NCBI RefSeq assembly: GCF_018131075.1
Contig: NZ_JAFCLS010000001.1
Span: forward strand, 1 to 64,000
Source of the DNA: Bradyrhizobium sp. JYMT SZCCT0428
GTDB lineage: Bacteria; Pseudomonadota; Alphaproteobacteria; Rhizobiales; Xanthobacteraceae
DNA length: 64,000 nt
Direction: 5' to 3'
Under the pieces are notes generated by a model. The model ran no database searches. It had not been told where the DNA came from and saw only the letters and a list, made by a program, of their open reading frames with translations. This document shows positions 24,260 to 31,097 of this stretch, piece after piece. Within the stretch, counting starts at the first letter, position 1, and each line of letters opens with the position of its first letter. A program made the translations under genes and the position numbers.

Positions 24260-24337
24260 TGGTGAGCGCGGCCGGATTCGAACCAGCGGTCACCGGAATC
24301 AAAATCCGGCGCCTTGGACCAACTTGGCGACGCGCCC
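24260..24337 (-). tRNA. tRNA-Gln (TTG)
   Basis: Acceptor GGGCGCG/CGCGCTC with one G-U pair, D-arm GCC...GGC, anticodon arm CCGGA-TTTTGAT-TCCGG, T-loop TTCGAAT, CCA encoded. Confidence 0.88.
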
Positions 24338-24341
24338 GCAA

Positions 24342-24418
24342 TGGCGCTCCCTACCGGATTCGAACCGGTGATTTTCACCGTGAATGGGTGTTATCCTGGA
24401 CCGCCAGACGAAGGGAGC
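24342..24418 (-). tRNA. tRNA-Glu (TTC), A33
   Basis: Acceptor GCTCCCT/AGGGAGC, T-loop TTCGAAT, CCA encoded. The anticodon loop reads CATTCAC, so position 33 is A instead of the near-universal U, and the top stem pair is lost. Recognisable as tRNA-Glu but possibly impaired. Confidence 0.75.
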
Positions 24419-24425
24419 GGCTACG

Positions 24426-24737
24426 GTGATAAAGAAAGCGAAGAAGACCAAAAGGGTGATCGCGAAAAAGTGGAAATCGAAATCGGTAAAGAAACGACCG
24501 CTAACGCAACGGGAAAAGTCGGTCGCGGCACGGCTTGATGAGCTTGGTGTCACCCATGAAGCCGCCGCACAAATGCTTGAGATAACCTCGGAGATCGACC
24601 GGCTATTCGGAGCCGGACCCAAGCTGCAACTGAACCGAAGGCTGACCGCAGCGCGAATCGCATTCGAAGATGGGATCCTCAACTCGAACAGTATCAAGGA
24701 CAGCCTCGCGGCAGCCAGGAAGGTGGCTGACTTGTGA
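24426..24737 (+). CDS. Basic hypothetical protein inside the tRNA array
   Basis: The 103-residue protein has a strongly basic N-terminus (IKKAKKTKRVIAKKWKSKS) followed by helices (EKSVAARLDELGVTHEAAA, GPKLQLNRRLTAARIAFED). GTG 24426 follows GGGAGCGG and starts just past tRNA-Glu; an earlier ATG would overlap the tRNA. It is the only plus-strand gene in the array. RNA or DNA binding is plausible from charge only. Confidence 0.6.
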   Translation: MIKKAKKTKRVIAKKWKSKSVKKRPLTQREKSVAARLDELGVTHEAAAQMLEITSEIDRLFGAGPKLQLNRRLTAARIAFEDGILNSNSIKDSLAAARKVADL

Positions 24738-24738
24738 T

Positions 24739-24812
24739 TGGCGCGGGCTGCCGGACTCGAACCGACTTTGCCTGACTGGAAACCAGGTGATCAGCCTATG
24801 ACCCAAGCCCGC
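24739..24812 (-). tRNA. tRNA-Gly (TCC)
   Basis: Acceptor GCGGGCT/AGCCCGC, anticodon arm CCTGG-TTTCCAG-TCAGG, T-loop TTCGAGT, CCA encoded. Confidence 0.88.
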
Positions 24813-24881
24813 GTTGAAAGGACCAGCGTGCGCGTGTCGCTATTCTGACGCGCTACGCGAGCGCCCCGGCTAGTCGATGAT

Positions 24882-24960
24882 GTGGTCAGTCTGGCTGGAT
24901 TCGAACCAGCGATCCCCTGCTTCCAAGGCAGGTAGGGACGACTAGGCTCCCCTACAGACT
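24882..24960 (-). tRNA. tRNA-Pro (TGG)
   Basis: Acceptor CAGTCTG/CAGACTG, D-stem GGGA/TCCC, anticodon arm CCTGC-CTTGGAA-GCAGG, T-arm GCTGG-TTCGAAT-CCAGC, CCA encoded. Confidence 0.85.
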
Positions 24961-24968
24961 GTCAACTT

Positions 24969-25047
24969 TGGCCGACCTGGAGGGACTCGAACCCCCGCCC
25001 TCCGCGTTCGTAGCGCGGCGCTCTGAATCCAACTGAGCTACAGGTCA
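24969..25047 (-). tRNA. tRNA-Arg (ACG)
   Basis: Acceptor TGACCTG/CAGGTCG (first pair U-G), D-arm GCTC...GAGC, anticodon arm CCGCG-CTACGAA-CGCGG, T-loop TTCGAGT, CCA encoded. Confidence 0.88.
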
Positions 25048-25075
25048 ATGATGGTAATCGGCCGACAAACGGCAT

Positions 25076-25151
25076 TGGCTCCCGCCCACGGTTTCGAACC
25101 GCGCTACCCCGGTTAACAGCCGGGCGCCCTCACCGAGATGGCTCGGCGGGA
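25076..25151 (-). tRNA. tRNA-Asn (GTT)
   Basis: Acceptor TCCCGCC/GGCGGGA, G73, anticodon arm CCCGG-CTGTTAA-CCGGG, T-loop TTCGAAA, CCA encoded. Confidence 0.9.
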
Positions 25152-25157
25152 ATGAGG

Positions 25158-25229
25158 TGGTGGAGAGTGCCGGTACCGCCCCGGCCGCTTCGATCTTGCA
25201 AGGATCAAATGCGCCCTTGTGCACTCCCC
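25158..25229 (-). tRNA. tRNA-Ala (TGC) with non-canonical T-loop
   Basis: Acceptor GGGGAGT/ACTCTCC contains G3-U70, the alanine identity pair, with A73 and encoded CCA. The anticodon arm is TGATC-CTTGCAA-GATCG and the D-arm is short. The T-arm is GCCGG-GGCGGTA-CCGGC, with GG at 54-55 as in the His and Phe genes of this array. Confidence 0.72.
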
Positions 25230-25233
25230 GTGA

Positions 25234-25309
25234 TGGTGTCCAGAGTCAGTGCCGCCCTGACCTCCTCGGCGTTTCAAGCCGATGCTTTCACTGGATTAGC
25301 TTTCTGGAC
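25234..25309 (-). tRNA. tRNA-Phe (GAA) with non-canonical T-loop
   Basis: Acceptor GTCCAGA/TCTGGAC, D-stem GCT/AGC, anticodon arm TCGGC-TTGAAAC-GCCGA, A73, CCA encoded. The T-arm is GTCAG-GGCGGCA-CTGAC: perfect stem, loop GGCGGCA in place of TTCRANN. Confidence 0.75.
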
Positions 25310-25342
25310 CGCGAATTGCGCGACGCGCGCAGTCTCGCAAGA

Positions 25343-25416
25343 TGGCGCGGACCAGCGGAATCGAACCGCTATCAATGCGCGGGCAGCGCATGGCACTCCC
25401 AATATACCAGGTCCGC
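25343..25416 (-). tRNA. tRNA-Gly (GCC)
   Basis: Acceptor GCGGACC/GGTCCGC, anticodon arm ATGCG-CTGCCCG-CGCAT, T-arm AGCGG-TTCGATT-CCGCT, CCA encoded. Confidence 0.9.
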
Positions 25417-25450
25417 GAGTTTAGACGGCTGTTCGCAATCAGCCGAAGGA

Positions 25451-25535
25451 TGGTGGGTAACCGCGGAATTGAACCGCGCATGCGCAAAGGCGCAGGCTTT
25501 ACAGGCCCGCTCAGTCACCAGACTTGGCGTTACCC
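25451..25535 (-). tRNA. tRNA-Tyr (GTA)
   Basis: Acceptor GGGTAAC/GTTACCC, anticodon arm CGGGC-CTGTAAA-GCCTG, long variable arm (class II, as expected for bacterial Tyr), T-loop TTCAATT, CCA encoded. Confidence 0.88.
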
Positions 25536-25606
25536 AGTGTCTCGAAGGCCTGCCGTAGAAGCGATGCTGTGCGCCGGCAGGCGCCGCACGTTCTGGACAT
25601 CAATCA

Positions 25607-25682
25607 TGGCCACCACGATAGGACGCGAACCTGCATCCTCGACCCTCGGATGGTCGCGCTCATCCAGTTGAGCTACGTGGTG
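25607..25682 (-). tRNA. tRNA-Arg (CCG)
   Basis: Acceptor CACCACG/CGTGGTG, D-arm GCTC...GAGC, anticodon arm CGACC-ATCCGAG-GGTCG, T-loop TTCGCGT on a weakened stem, CCA encoded. Confidence 0.82.
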
Positions 25683-25706
25683 ATGACCGCCGGCCGTGGC
25701 CGGCGG

Positions 25707-26243
25707 CTATTTCTCGAGTTCGACATCCCAGTAAAGGAAGTCACGCCAGGTCTCGTGCAGGAAGTTCGGCGGGAAAAGGCGCTGCGCAGCCATCAGCTGA
25801 TGCACCGTGGGCTCGAACGGTTTCCGGCGGGGCTTCTCCAGCCGCCTGTCTTTCCGCATATTGCAGGGGCTGCATGCCGTTGCGATGTTCTCCCATGACG
25901 TCACGCCGCCGGCGGCGCGCGGGAGGACATGGTCGAAGGTAAGATCGCTCGGGCGGTGCGAAACGCTGCAATACTGGCAAACGAAGTGATCCCGGAGGAA
26001 CACGTTGAACCGGGTGAAGGCAACCCTGCTCGGCGGCCGCACATAACAGCGCAGCGCGATCACCGACGGCAATTTCATCTGGATCGACGGGCTCCGGGCG
26101 ACCTCGTCATACTCAGCGACGACGACGTGAGATCCCTTGACGACCGCCTTGATGGCGTCTTCCCAGCCGAACAGGCTGAGCGGGAAATAACTGAGCGGCT
26201 GAAAATCCGCGTTGAGCACGAGCGCGGAGCAATTCTGGAACAT
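25707..26243 (-). CDS. HNH endonuclease inside the tRNA array
   Basis: The 178-residue nuclease has the ordered motif CQYC, then LTFDHVLPRAAGGVTSWENI and a closing CSPCNMRK: a zinc-bound HNH domain at about residues 87-130. The N-terminal part (ALVLNADFQPLSYFPLSLFG) is the usual extension of stand-alone bacterial HNH proteins. The ATG at 26243 sits between tRNA-Asp and tRNA-Arg. It could be a homing or packaging nuclease or a core HNH protein; the position cannot decide. Confidence 0.88.
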   Translation of the reverse strand: MFQNCSALVLNADFQPLSYFPLSLFGWEDAIKAVVKGSHVVVAEYDEVARSPSIQMKLPSVIALRCYVRPPSRVAFTRFNVFLRDHFVCQYCSVSHRPSDLTFDHVLPRAAGGVTSWENIATACSPCNMRKDRRLEKPRRKPFEPTVHQLMAAQRLFPPNFLHETWRDFLYWDVELEK

Positions 26244-26298
26244 GAAGACCTCCTCGCGTTGATGCTGATGGCGGAATTCTTTCAAGGTAAATTCGCAG

Positions 26299-26374
26299 TG
26301 GCGCCCCTGACGAGAATCGAACTCGTCAAAACTCGATCGACAGTCGAGCCCCGTCGCCAGCTGGGTCCAGGAGC
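26299..26374 (-). tRNA. tRNA-Asp (GTC)
   Basis: Acceptor GCTCCTG/CAGGGGC, G73, anticodon arm CTCGA-CTGTCGA-TCGAG, T-arm GACGAG-TTCGATT-CTCGTC, CCA encoded. Confidence 0.88.
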
Positions 26375-26401
26375 AAATTGAGCGCAGTTTGAGTTCTGCA
26401 A

Positions 26402-26485
26402 ATGGTGCGGCCGCCGAGACTCGAACTCGGATGCACAAGGCGCGCGCCCCTCAAGCGCGGGTGTCTACCGTTCCACCACGGCCGC
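26402..26485 (-). tRNA. tRNA-Leu (GAG)
   Basis: Acceptor GCGGCCG/CGGCCGC, A73, anticodon arm CGCGC-TTGAGGG-GCGCG, long variable arm, T-loop TTCGAGT, CCA encoded. The next 215 bases (26486-26700) hold no tRNA or gene I can support, only inverted GC-rich repeats. Confidence 0.88.
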
Positions 26486-26700
26486 AGGATTGATCTTGTG
26501 TGATCTTGACCCGGTCAGGAGTCTTTTTCCAAGTGGAGGGCCTTCTTGGGACCACGCTTCGCCTTCAAGCCCCGCGTGGCTGCGCCACGCGTAGCAGGAA
26601 GGGGCGTGTGCTTGCCAAGCCGTAGCTCGCGGGGCCGCGCCCGCCTTCGCCTAAGTGAGGCTTCGGCGCGGCAGCCTTCACTCACTTCGCGAGCGAAGGC

Positions 26701-26786
26701 TGGAGGACCAGGTCGGACTCGAACCGACGGTGACTCGCGTCGACGGATTAAGAATCCGCTCCCTTGGCCGCTGGGGGCACTGGTCC
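26701..26786 (-). tRNA. Class II tRNA with CUU anticodon, identity uncertain
   Basis: Acceptor GGACCAG/CTGGTCC, three-pair D-stem CCC/GGG as in Ser/Leu tRNAs, anticodon arm GCGGA-TTCTTAA-TCCGT giving CTT, then a long variable arm with its own stem (GAC-GCGA-GTC), T-arm GTCGG-TTCGAGT-CCGAC, U73, CCA encoded. The anticodon says Lys but the body says Ser or Leu. Confidence 0.75.
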
Positions 26787-26791
26787 TTGAT

Positions 26792-26874
26792 TGGAGGATC
26801 CGGGTGGTTTCGAACCACTTGCGAACGGCTTAAAAGGCCGCTCCATCTCCAGTCAGGTTTAACGCTCCGGATCC
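26792..26874 (-). tRNA. tRNA-Lys (TTT), enlarged D-arm
   Basis: Acceptor GGATCCG/CGGATCC, anticodon arm GCGGC-CTTTTAA-GCCGT, T-loop TTCGAAA, U73, CCA encoded. The stretch between acceptor and anticodon arm is about six bases longer than normal and no standard D-stem forms. Confidence 0.65.
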
Positions 26875-26977
26875 ATCCTTGTGATGGTTTGCGGCGGTTT
26901 CGCAGAACGTGCCTCGATGGCATCGCTGCGTTCCGTCAAAGGCGCAAAGACAATGGTCATGTCGGCTTCCGTTCGAT

Positions 26978-27051
26978 TGGTGCTCCAGTCAGGAATCGAA
27001 CCTGCATCAACCGCTTATCGAGCGGTCGCACTGCCATTGTGCTACAAGAGC
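26978..27051 (-). tRNA. tRNA-Ile (GAT), C33
   Basis: Acceptor GCTCTTG/CTGGAGC (one mismatch), D-arm GCAC...GTGC, anticodon arm ACCGC-TCGATAA-GCGGT, T-loop TTCGATT, CCA encoded. Position 33 is C, not U. Confidence 0.8.
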
Positions 27052-27057
27052 GTGAAT

Positions 27058-27132
27058 TGGTGCGCCTTCACGGAATCGAACCGCGGACAACCGCCATGTC
27101 GCGGCGGTACTCTGCCACTGAGCTAAAAGCGC
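27058..27132 (-). tRNA. tRNA-Val (GAC), C33
   Basis: Acceptor GCGCTTT/AAGGCGC, D-arm GCTC...GAGT, anticodon arm CCGCC-GCGACAT-GGCGG, T-loop TTCGATT, CCA encoded. Position 33 is C, not U. Confidence 0.8.
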
Positions 27133-27137
27133 ATGAT

Positions 27138-27212
27138 TGGTGCCCCCGGCTCGGATCGAACGAGCGTATGTCGGTGCGTAAAACCGATGCCTTACCGCTT
27201 GGCTACGGGAGC
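27138..27212 (-). tRNA. tRNA-Val (TAC)
   Basis: Acceptor GCTCCCG/CGGGGGC, D-arm GCC...GGC, anticodon arm TCGGT-TTTACGC-ACCGA, T-loop TTCGATC, A73, CCA encoded. Confidence 0.85.
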
Positions 27213-27216
27213 GTAA

Positions 27217-27301
27217 TGGTGCGAGCGGAGGGAATTGAACCCCCACGGGCAAGCCCGTCGCAGTCTGAGTGCGGTGCGTCTACCAGTTTCGCCACGCTCG
27301 C
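27217..27301 (-). tRNA. tRNA-Leu (CAG)
   Basis: Acceptor GCGAGCG/CGCTCGC, A73, anticodon loop CTCAGAC, long variable arm (GACGGGCTTGCCCGT), T-loop TTCAATT, CCA encoded. Confidence 0.9.
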
Positions 27302-27330
27302 GTTACGTATTGAAGATCACACTCGATGAT

Positions 27331-27405
27331 TGGCGCTGACGGGAGGGCTCGAGTCTCCGCGCTTCGGTTTACAAAACCGCTGCTCTCCATCTGAGCTACG
27401 CCAGC
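27331..27405 (-). tRNA. tRNA-Thr (TGT)
   Basis: Acceptor GCTGGCG/CGTCAGC, D-arm GCTC...GAGC, anticodon arm GCGGT-TTTGTAA-ACCGA, CCA encoded. T-arm GGAGA-CTCGAGC-CCTCC has C54 and one mismatch. First gene of the array; a hairpin (27423-27441) lies upstream. Confidence 0.8.
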
Positions 27406-27562
27406 CCTGGAAATCTACAAACGGCCGGGACTACCCCGGCCAATAGAAATTGCTTCGCTGCCCTGAAACCACCGTTTGCCGCCCCACCAAAGGGGACCAG
27501 TACCGGATCAGCGGGCCATCTTATGTCCTTGCAGGGACGGCCACCCTGAATTTGAAATCGCT

Positions 27563-27757
27563 TCAAGCGTGCTCACGATGCCGGCAATTGTCCGCCGGCT
27601 GCGCTCGGTTGATGTAATCGAGATAGACTTGCTCGGCCTCGGCCTCGGAAATGCCCCGGCGCTGCGTCACGATGCGCACGAAGGCATGCGCCACCGGCGA
27701 GGACAAAATCCTCTGGCGGTCACGGTCCTCGAGTCCTGTGCTGCTGTCGCGGGTCAT
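27563..27757 (-). CDS. Small hypothetical protein
   Basis: The 64-residue soluble helical protein (RQRILSSPVAHAFVRIVTQR, ISEAEAEQVYLDYINRAQ) lies upstream of the tRNA array on the same strand. I do not recognise it; composition looks coding. Confidence 0.5.
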   Translation of the reverse strand: MTRDSSTGLEDRDRQRILSSPVAHAFVRIVTQRRGISEAEAEQVYLDYINRAQPADNCRHREHA

Positions 27758-27802
27758 CTTCGCTCTCTGCCTTGAGGCAGAGGGTAGATTCCCGCTGCCG
27801 AT

Positions 27803-27955
27803 TTACGTTCTTGCTGCCCTGGTGGTCCCGAGATTTTCGGGCGCCAGATAGCTCGGACCTTGCTTCGCCACGCACATGCGCGACCAATCGCACGGCCGAA
27901 TAAACGGCAGCGCGGCGGCGGCTTTCGCGACGATATGTGAGCGCAGGCTCAACAT
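27803..27955 (-). CDS. Possible small protein
   Basis: The 50-residue frame (MLSLRSHIVAKAAAALPFIR...) from ATG 27955 lies between the array and core genes. It has no motif and weak support; it is kept as the best reading of this stretch. Confidence 0.3.
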   Translation of the reverse strand: MLSLRSHIVAKAAAALPFIRPCDWSRMCVAKQGPSYLAPENLGTTRAART

Positions 27956-28224
27956 GGCTTCGGTCCTTAAGAGCGCCGGCGGATTCCGGCGAAGGGGCGT
28001 TGGTATGCGCAGAAGATTTAAAATTCGTCAAGAGATCCGAGCAAACAATTTTCTGAACGACAGTTCGTGTGTCGGATCATTCCGCCGCGTCGGGTGCGGG
28101 ACAACCGCCTCAAGATAATGGAGATTTGACTCGTTCGCGCCGGTTCGCTCTGCTGCAGCAGGTGACTGAAAAAAATCATCAGCCGGTACGTCTTCCCACT
28201 CGGGATTGTTGGAGCGTGAACAAA

Positions 28225-28608
28225 ATGGCGCCCTCCTCCACCGAACGCGATGAGCTGTTCAAAGGCTTCGCACGCGCCCTGTTCAAGGGCGACATGGTTG
28301 CGCTCTACTCCGTAGTGACGCCTGACTTTCTCTGGACGTTTCACGACGGTCTGGCGGCGACCAAAACACTCGCCGGCGCCGCCGCCATTGCCGAACATCT
28401 CGCCGAGCAAAAGGCCCTGTTCTCAGCGCAACGCTTCCATGACGTGGCCTATCATCACGCCGGTGATATGACCTTCATGACGTTCCGCGTCAGCGAAACC
28501 GTGCGCGCCACCGGCGAGCAGCGCGAACAACGCGGCGTCGAGTGTTATACGTTTCGCGATGGAAGGCTCGCGACCAAGGATGTTTATCGCAAGCCGGCCG
28601 GCCCCTGA
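28225..28608 (+). CDS. NTF2/SnoaL-like fold protein
   Basis: The 127-residue protein has the cone-fold pattern DELFKGFARALFKGDMVALY, VVTPDFLWTFHD and a closing YTFRDGRLATKDVYRKPAG. Such proteins are small isomerase-like or ligand-binding domains with many roles. ATG 28225 is used; the frame stays open upstream without a ribosome site. It ends 24 bases before the amidohydrolase start, so the two are likely co-transcribed. Confidence 0.75.
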   Translation: MAPSSTERDELFKGFARALFKGDMVALYSVVTPDFLWTFHDGLAATKTLAGAAAIAEHLAEQKALFSAQRFHDVAYHHAGDMTFMTFRVSETVRATGEQREQRGVECYTFRDGRLATKDVYRKPAGP

Positions 28609-28632
28609 CTGCCCATCAAGGAGAGGCACCTG

Positions 28633-29865
28633 ATGCCCGAAAAGACCCTGCCCTTCGACGGCGCCCGCGTCCTCGCCGACCTCAATACGCTGCGTGGCAT
28701 CGGCGCCCACAAGACCGGCGTCCACAAGCCGACCTTCTCGGAGCCGCATATGCGCTCGCTGGAATGGCTGGTGCAGCGGCTCCCCGAGGCGGGACTGGCG
28801 GCCGAGATCGACGGCATCGGCAATGTGCTGGGCACCAGCACGAAACCGGGCCCGAAGCTGTTGGCGGGCTCACATCTCGAAAGCCAGAATTACGCGGGCT
28901 GGCTCGATGGTCCGCTGGGTGTCATCTATGCGCTGGAAGCCGCCCGCGTCATCAATCCGGATCCGAACATCAAGGGCGCCGTCGAGGTCGCATCCTGGTG
29001 CGATGAGGAAGGCCATTTCGGCAGTTTCCTCGGCAGCCGTTCCTATGTCGGCGCTCTTACCGAGGCTGACGTCGACGCCGCGCGCGACCGCAACAGCGAT
29101 CGCACCATGCGCGAGGCGCTACGCGAAGTCGGCCTCGCCGGCCGCCCGCGCGCCATCGCCGACCGCGGGCGCCACATCGGATATCTCGAGGCACATATCG
29201 AACAGGGTCAGACCCTCGAGGGCGGCGCGCTCAATATCGGCGTCGTCACCTCCATCGTCGGTATCTGGCAATACCGAATCACATTCACCGGCGAGCAAAA
29301 CCACGCCGGCACGACGCGGATGGCCGTGCGCAAGGACGCCGGCCTCGCGCTAGCAAAATTCTGCGTCGATATCGACGAACGGTTTCCGAAAGCCTCCGGG
29401 CAGCGCACGGTTTGGACCACCGGCTCGATCAGGCTTGATCCGGGTGCGCCGAGCATCATCCCGGGATCCGCGGAAATGCTGTTCCAGATACGCGACGACG
29501 ACCCCGATGTGATCGATCGCCTGGAGGATTTACTCCGAAGCATGGCCGCCGATGTCAGCGCGCGCGGCCCCTGCACGGTTGCGGTGGAGCGCATTCGCAC
29601 CGGCGCGCCCGCGATGATGGACGCCTCGTTCCAGCAAGCGATCGAAGCTGCGAGCAAGGCGCTTGCCGGCGGCAGGTCGATCCGCATGCCCAGCGCCGCC
29701 GGTCACGACGCCCAGATTCTCTCGACCATCATGCCATCAGGCATGCTGTTCGTGCCCTCGATCGGCGGCATCAGCCATCACTGGACCGAGAACACTGATG
29801 ACGCCGACATCGTCACCGGCGCCGCGGTGTTTGTCGACGCCTGCCGGCGCCTCTTGGCGGGCTAA
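28633..29865 (+). CDS. M20-family amidohydrolase (allantoate/N-carbamoyl-amino-acid hydrolase type)
   Basis: This is a metal-dependent C-N hydrolase of 410 residues. Metal-site segments are visible: GSHLESQNYAGWLDGPLGV (the GSHLDT-type motif, with Glu for Asp), WCDEEGHFG (catalytic Glu pair), HIEQGQTLE, the dimerisation-domain FTGEQNHAGTTRM, and GISHHWTENTDDAD near the end. The group includes AllC, hydantoin-derived carbamoylase and beta-ureidopropionase; the substrate cannot be told apart here. A ribosome site AAGGAGAGG precedes ATG 28633. Confidence 0.88.
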   Translation: MPEKTLPFDGARVLADLNTLRGIGAHKTGVHKPTFSEPHMRSLEWLVQRLPEAGLAAEIDGIGNVLGTSTKPGPKLLAGSHLESQNYAGWLDGPLGVIYALEAARVINPDPNIKGAVEVASWCDEEGHFGSFLGSRSYVGALTEADVDAARDRNSDRTMREALREVGLAGRPRAIADRGRHIGYLEAHIEQGQTLEGGALNIGVVTSIVGIWQYRITFTGEQNHAGTTRMAVRKDAGLALAKFCVDIDERFPKASGQRTVWTTGSIRLDPGAPSIIPGSAEMLFQIRDDDPDVIDRLEDLLRSMAADVSARGPCTVAVERIRTGAPAMMDASFQQAIEAASKALAGGRSIRMPSAAGHDAQILSTIMPSGMLFVPSIGGISHHWTENTDDADIVTGAAVFVDACRRLLAG

Positions 29866-29965
29866 GCACGCCTACGCTCGTCGCGCCTGCAGGTCGAAAT
29901 CGGCCTCGCTACGCGCCAAGCCGATTGCACGACGGTCATCTCGGTGCGTCTGCTCTCGCACAAAA

Positions 29966-29993
29966 AAAAGCCCCGGACGATGCCGGGGCTTTT
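29966..29993. terminator. Bidirectional terminator
   Basis: A perfect 11-bp stem (AAAAGCCCCGG with CCGGGGCTTTT) and 6-base loop has A-run and T-run on its two sides, so it serves both the amidohydrolase gene and the convergent outer-membrane gene. Confidence 0.88.
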
Positions 29994-30046
29994 AATTAGT
30001 CTCGGGAAGAACTCAGTACCTGGTACCAGGCTCAGTCCTCGAAAGC

Positions 30047-30820
30047 TCAGTACCTTGCGACGACCGGGCCACCCCAGTTGAACTTGTAGTTCACGCCAAC
30101 CAGTGCCGTGGAAACTTCCAGCTTCGTGCTGACACGGTCCGGGAATGCCCCGATGACGGGCGTCGTGAAATCGACGCTCTTGCGACCGAAATCCATGTAG
30201 TTGTATTCGCCGAACACCGACCAGCCCGGAGCGAACATCCATTCGAGGCCACCACCGATGGTCCAGCCACTGCGGTTGACGCCAAGCGCGTTTTCGGAAA
30301 CCAGCACGCCACCCGGCTGGAAGATTGTATAGTCAGACCGGGTCCAAGCGCCACCGCCCTTGATGTAGCCGAGCAACTGGGGCGTGAACAGATAACCCAG
30401 CCGGCCCGTTACCGTGAAGATATCCTTGGTTACAACATCCGACCGGAAGGTCGGGAAGGCCGTCAGGAAATGCGAGCTGTCGATGCGCGCGTAGTCGTAC
30501 ATGCCTTGGATGCCGAGCACCCAATTGCCCGCAAACTGGTAGTCGCAACCGATCTGAGCGCCGCCGACAAAGTCACTGCCATCGCTTGAACCGTAATTGC
30601 TCGCAACTAGGGTTATTGGATTGGTGAGGACGGCGGTGCGATCCTGCGAGGTTCGTGCCCAGCCGCCGCCGATGTTGCCGCCGATGTAGCAGCCGGTCCA
30701 GTTGTACACCACGACCGGAGCCGGAGGCGGCGCCTTGGCGTAACGGGGAGCCATATCGGCCGCGACAGCCGATCCAGTCATTGCAACCGCAGCAAGCATT
30801 CCCAGTGCAAATTTCTTCAT
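30047..30820 (-). CDS. Outer-membrane beta-barrel protein (Omp25/31-like)
   Basis: The 257-residue protein has a signal peptide (MKKFALGMLAAVAMTGSAVA), a Pro-rich segment (APRYAKAPPPAPVVVYNW), TGCYIGGNIGGGWA and a series of beta strands ending in WGGPVVARY, whose terminal aromatic is typical for outer-membrane barrels. It belongs to the eight-strand Omp25/31-like family abundant in Bradyrhizobium. Function is structural or unknown. It is monocistronic, with a terminator behind it. Confidence 0.88.
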   Translation of the reverse strand: MKKFALGMLAAVAMTGSAVAADMAPRYAKAPPPAPVVVYNWTGCYIGGNIGGGWARTSQDRTAVLTNPITLVASNYGSSDGSDFVGGAQIGCDYQFAGNWVLGIQGMYDYARIDSSHFLTAFPTFRSDVVTKDIFTVTGRLGYLFTPQLLGYIKGGGAWTRSDYTIFQPGGVLVSENALGVNRSGWTIGGGLEWMFAPGWSVFGEYNYMDFGRKSVDFTTPVIGAFPDRVSTKLEVSTALVGVNYKFNWGGPVVARY

Positions 30821-31097
30821 GTTGATTCCCCTTGGGCCAATATTGCTGCCAATGGTTGTAGAGGAATTAGGCAGTTAATGCTGTGGCGCGGCGGTCACAG
30901 TCAGGAGGAAAGAGTCAGGCTCGAAACCCCCTGCTCAACGCCCTTGCCCGCTCCCGCATTGCTGGGAAATCCACCTCCAAACGCTCGGCTTAGCCGGCCC
31001 GTACCCCTCGCCTTTTGGCGACAACAAGTCGCGTTTGCCTTCCTTGCAAAGCGCTGAATTTACGGTCATTTTCGATCCATTCGAACAAAGTCCCCAA

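Noticed and set aside
25536..25606. Possible further tRNA between tRNA-Tyr and tRNA-Arg
   Set aside because: No acceptor pairing, T-arm or anticodon arm could be built on either strand.
26486..26700. GC-rich inverted repeats in the array, considered as tRNA or CRISPR-like
   Set aside because: No cloverleaf forms and there are no regularly spaced repeats; it looks like degenerate intergenic repeat sequence.
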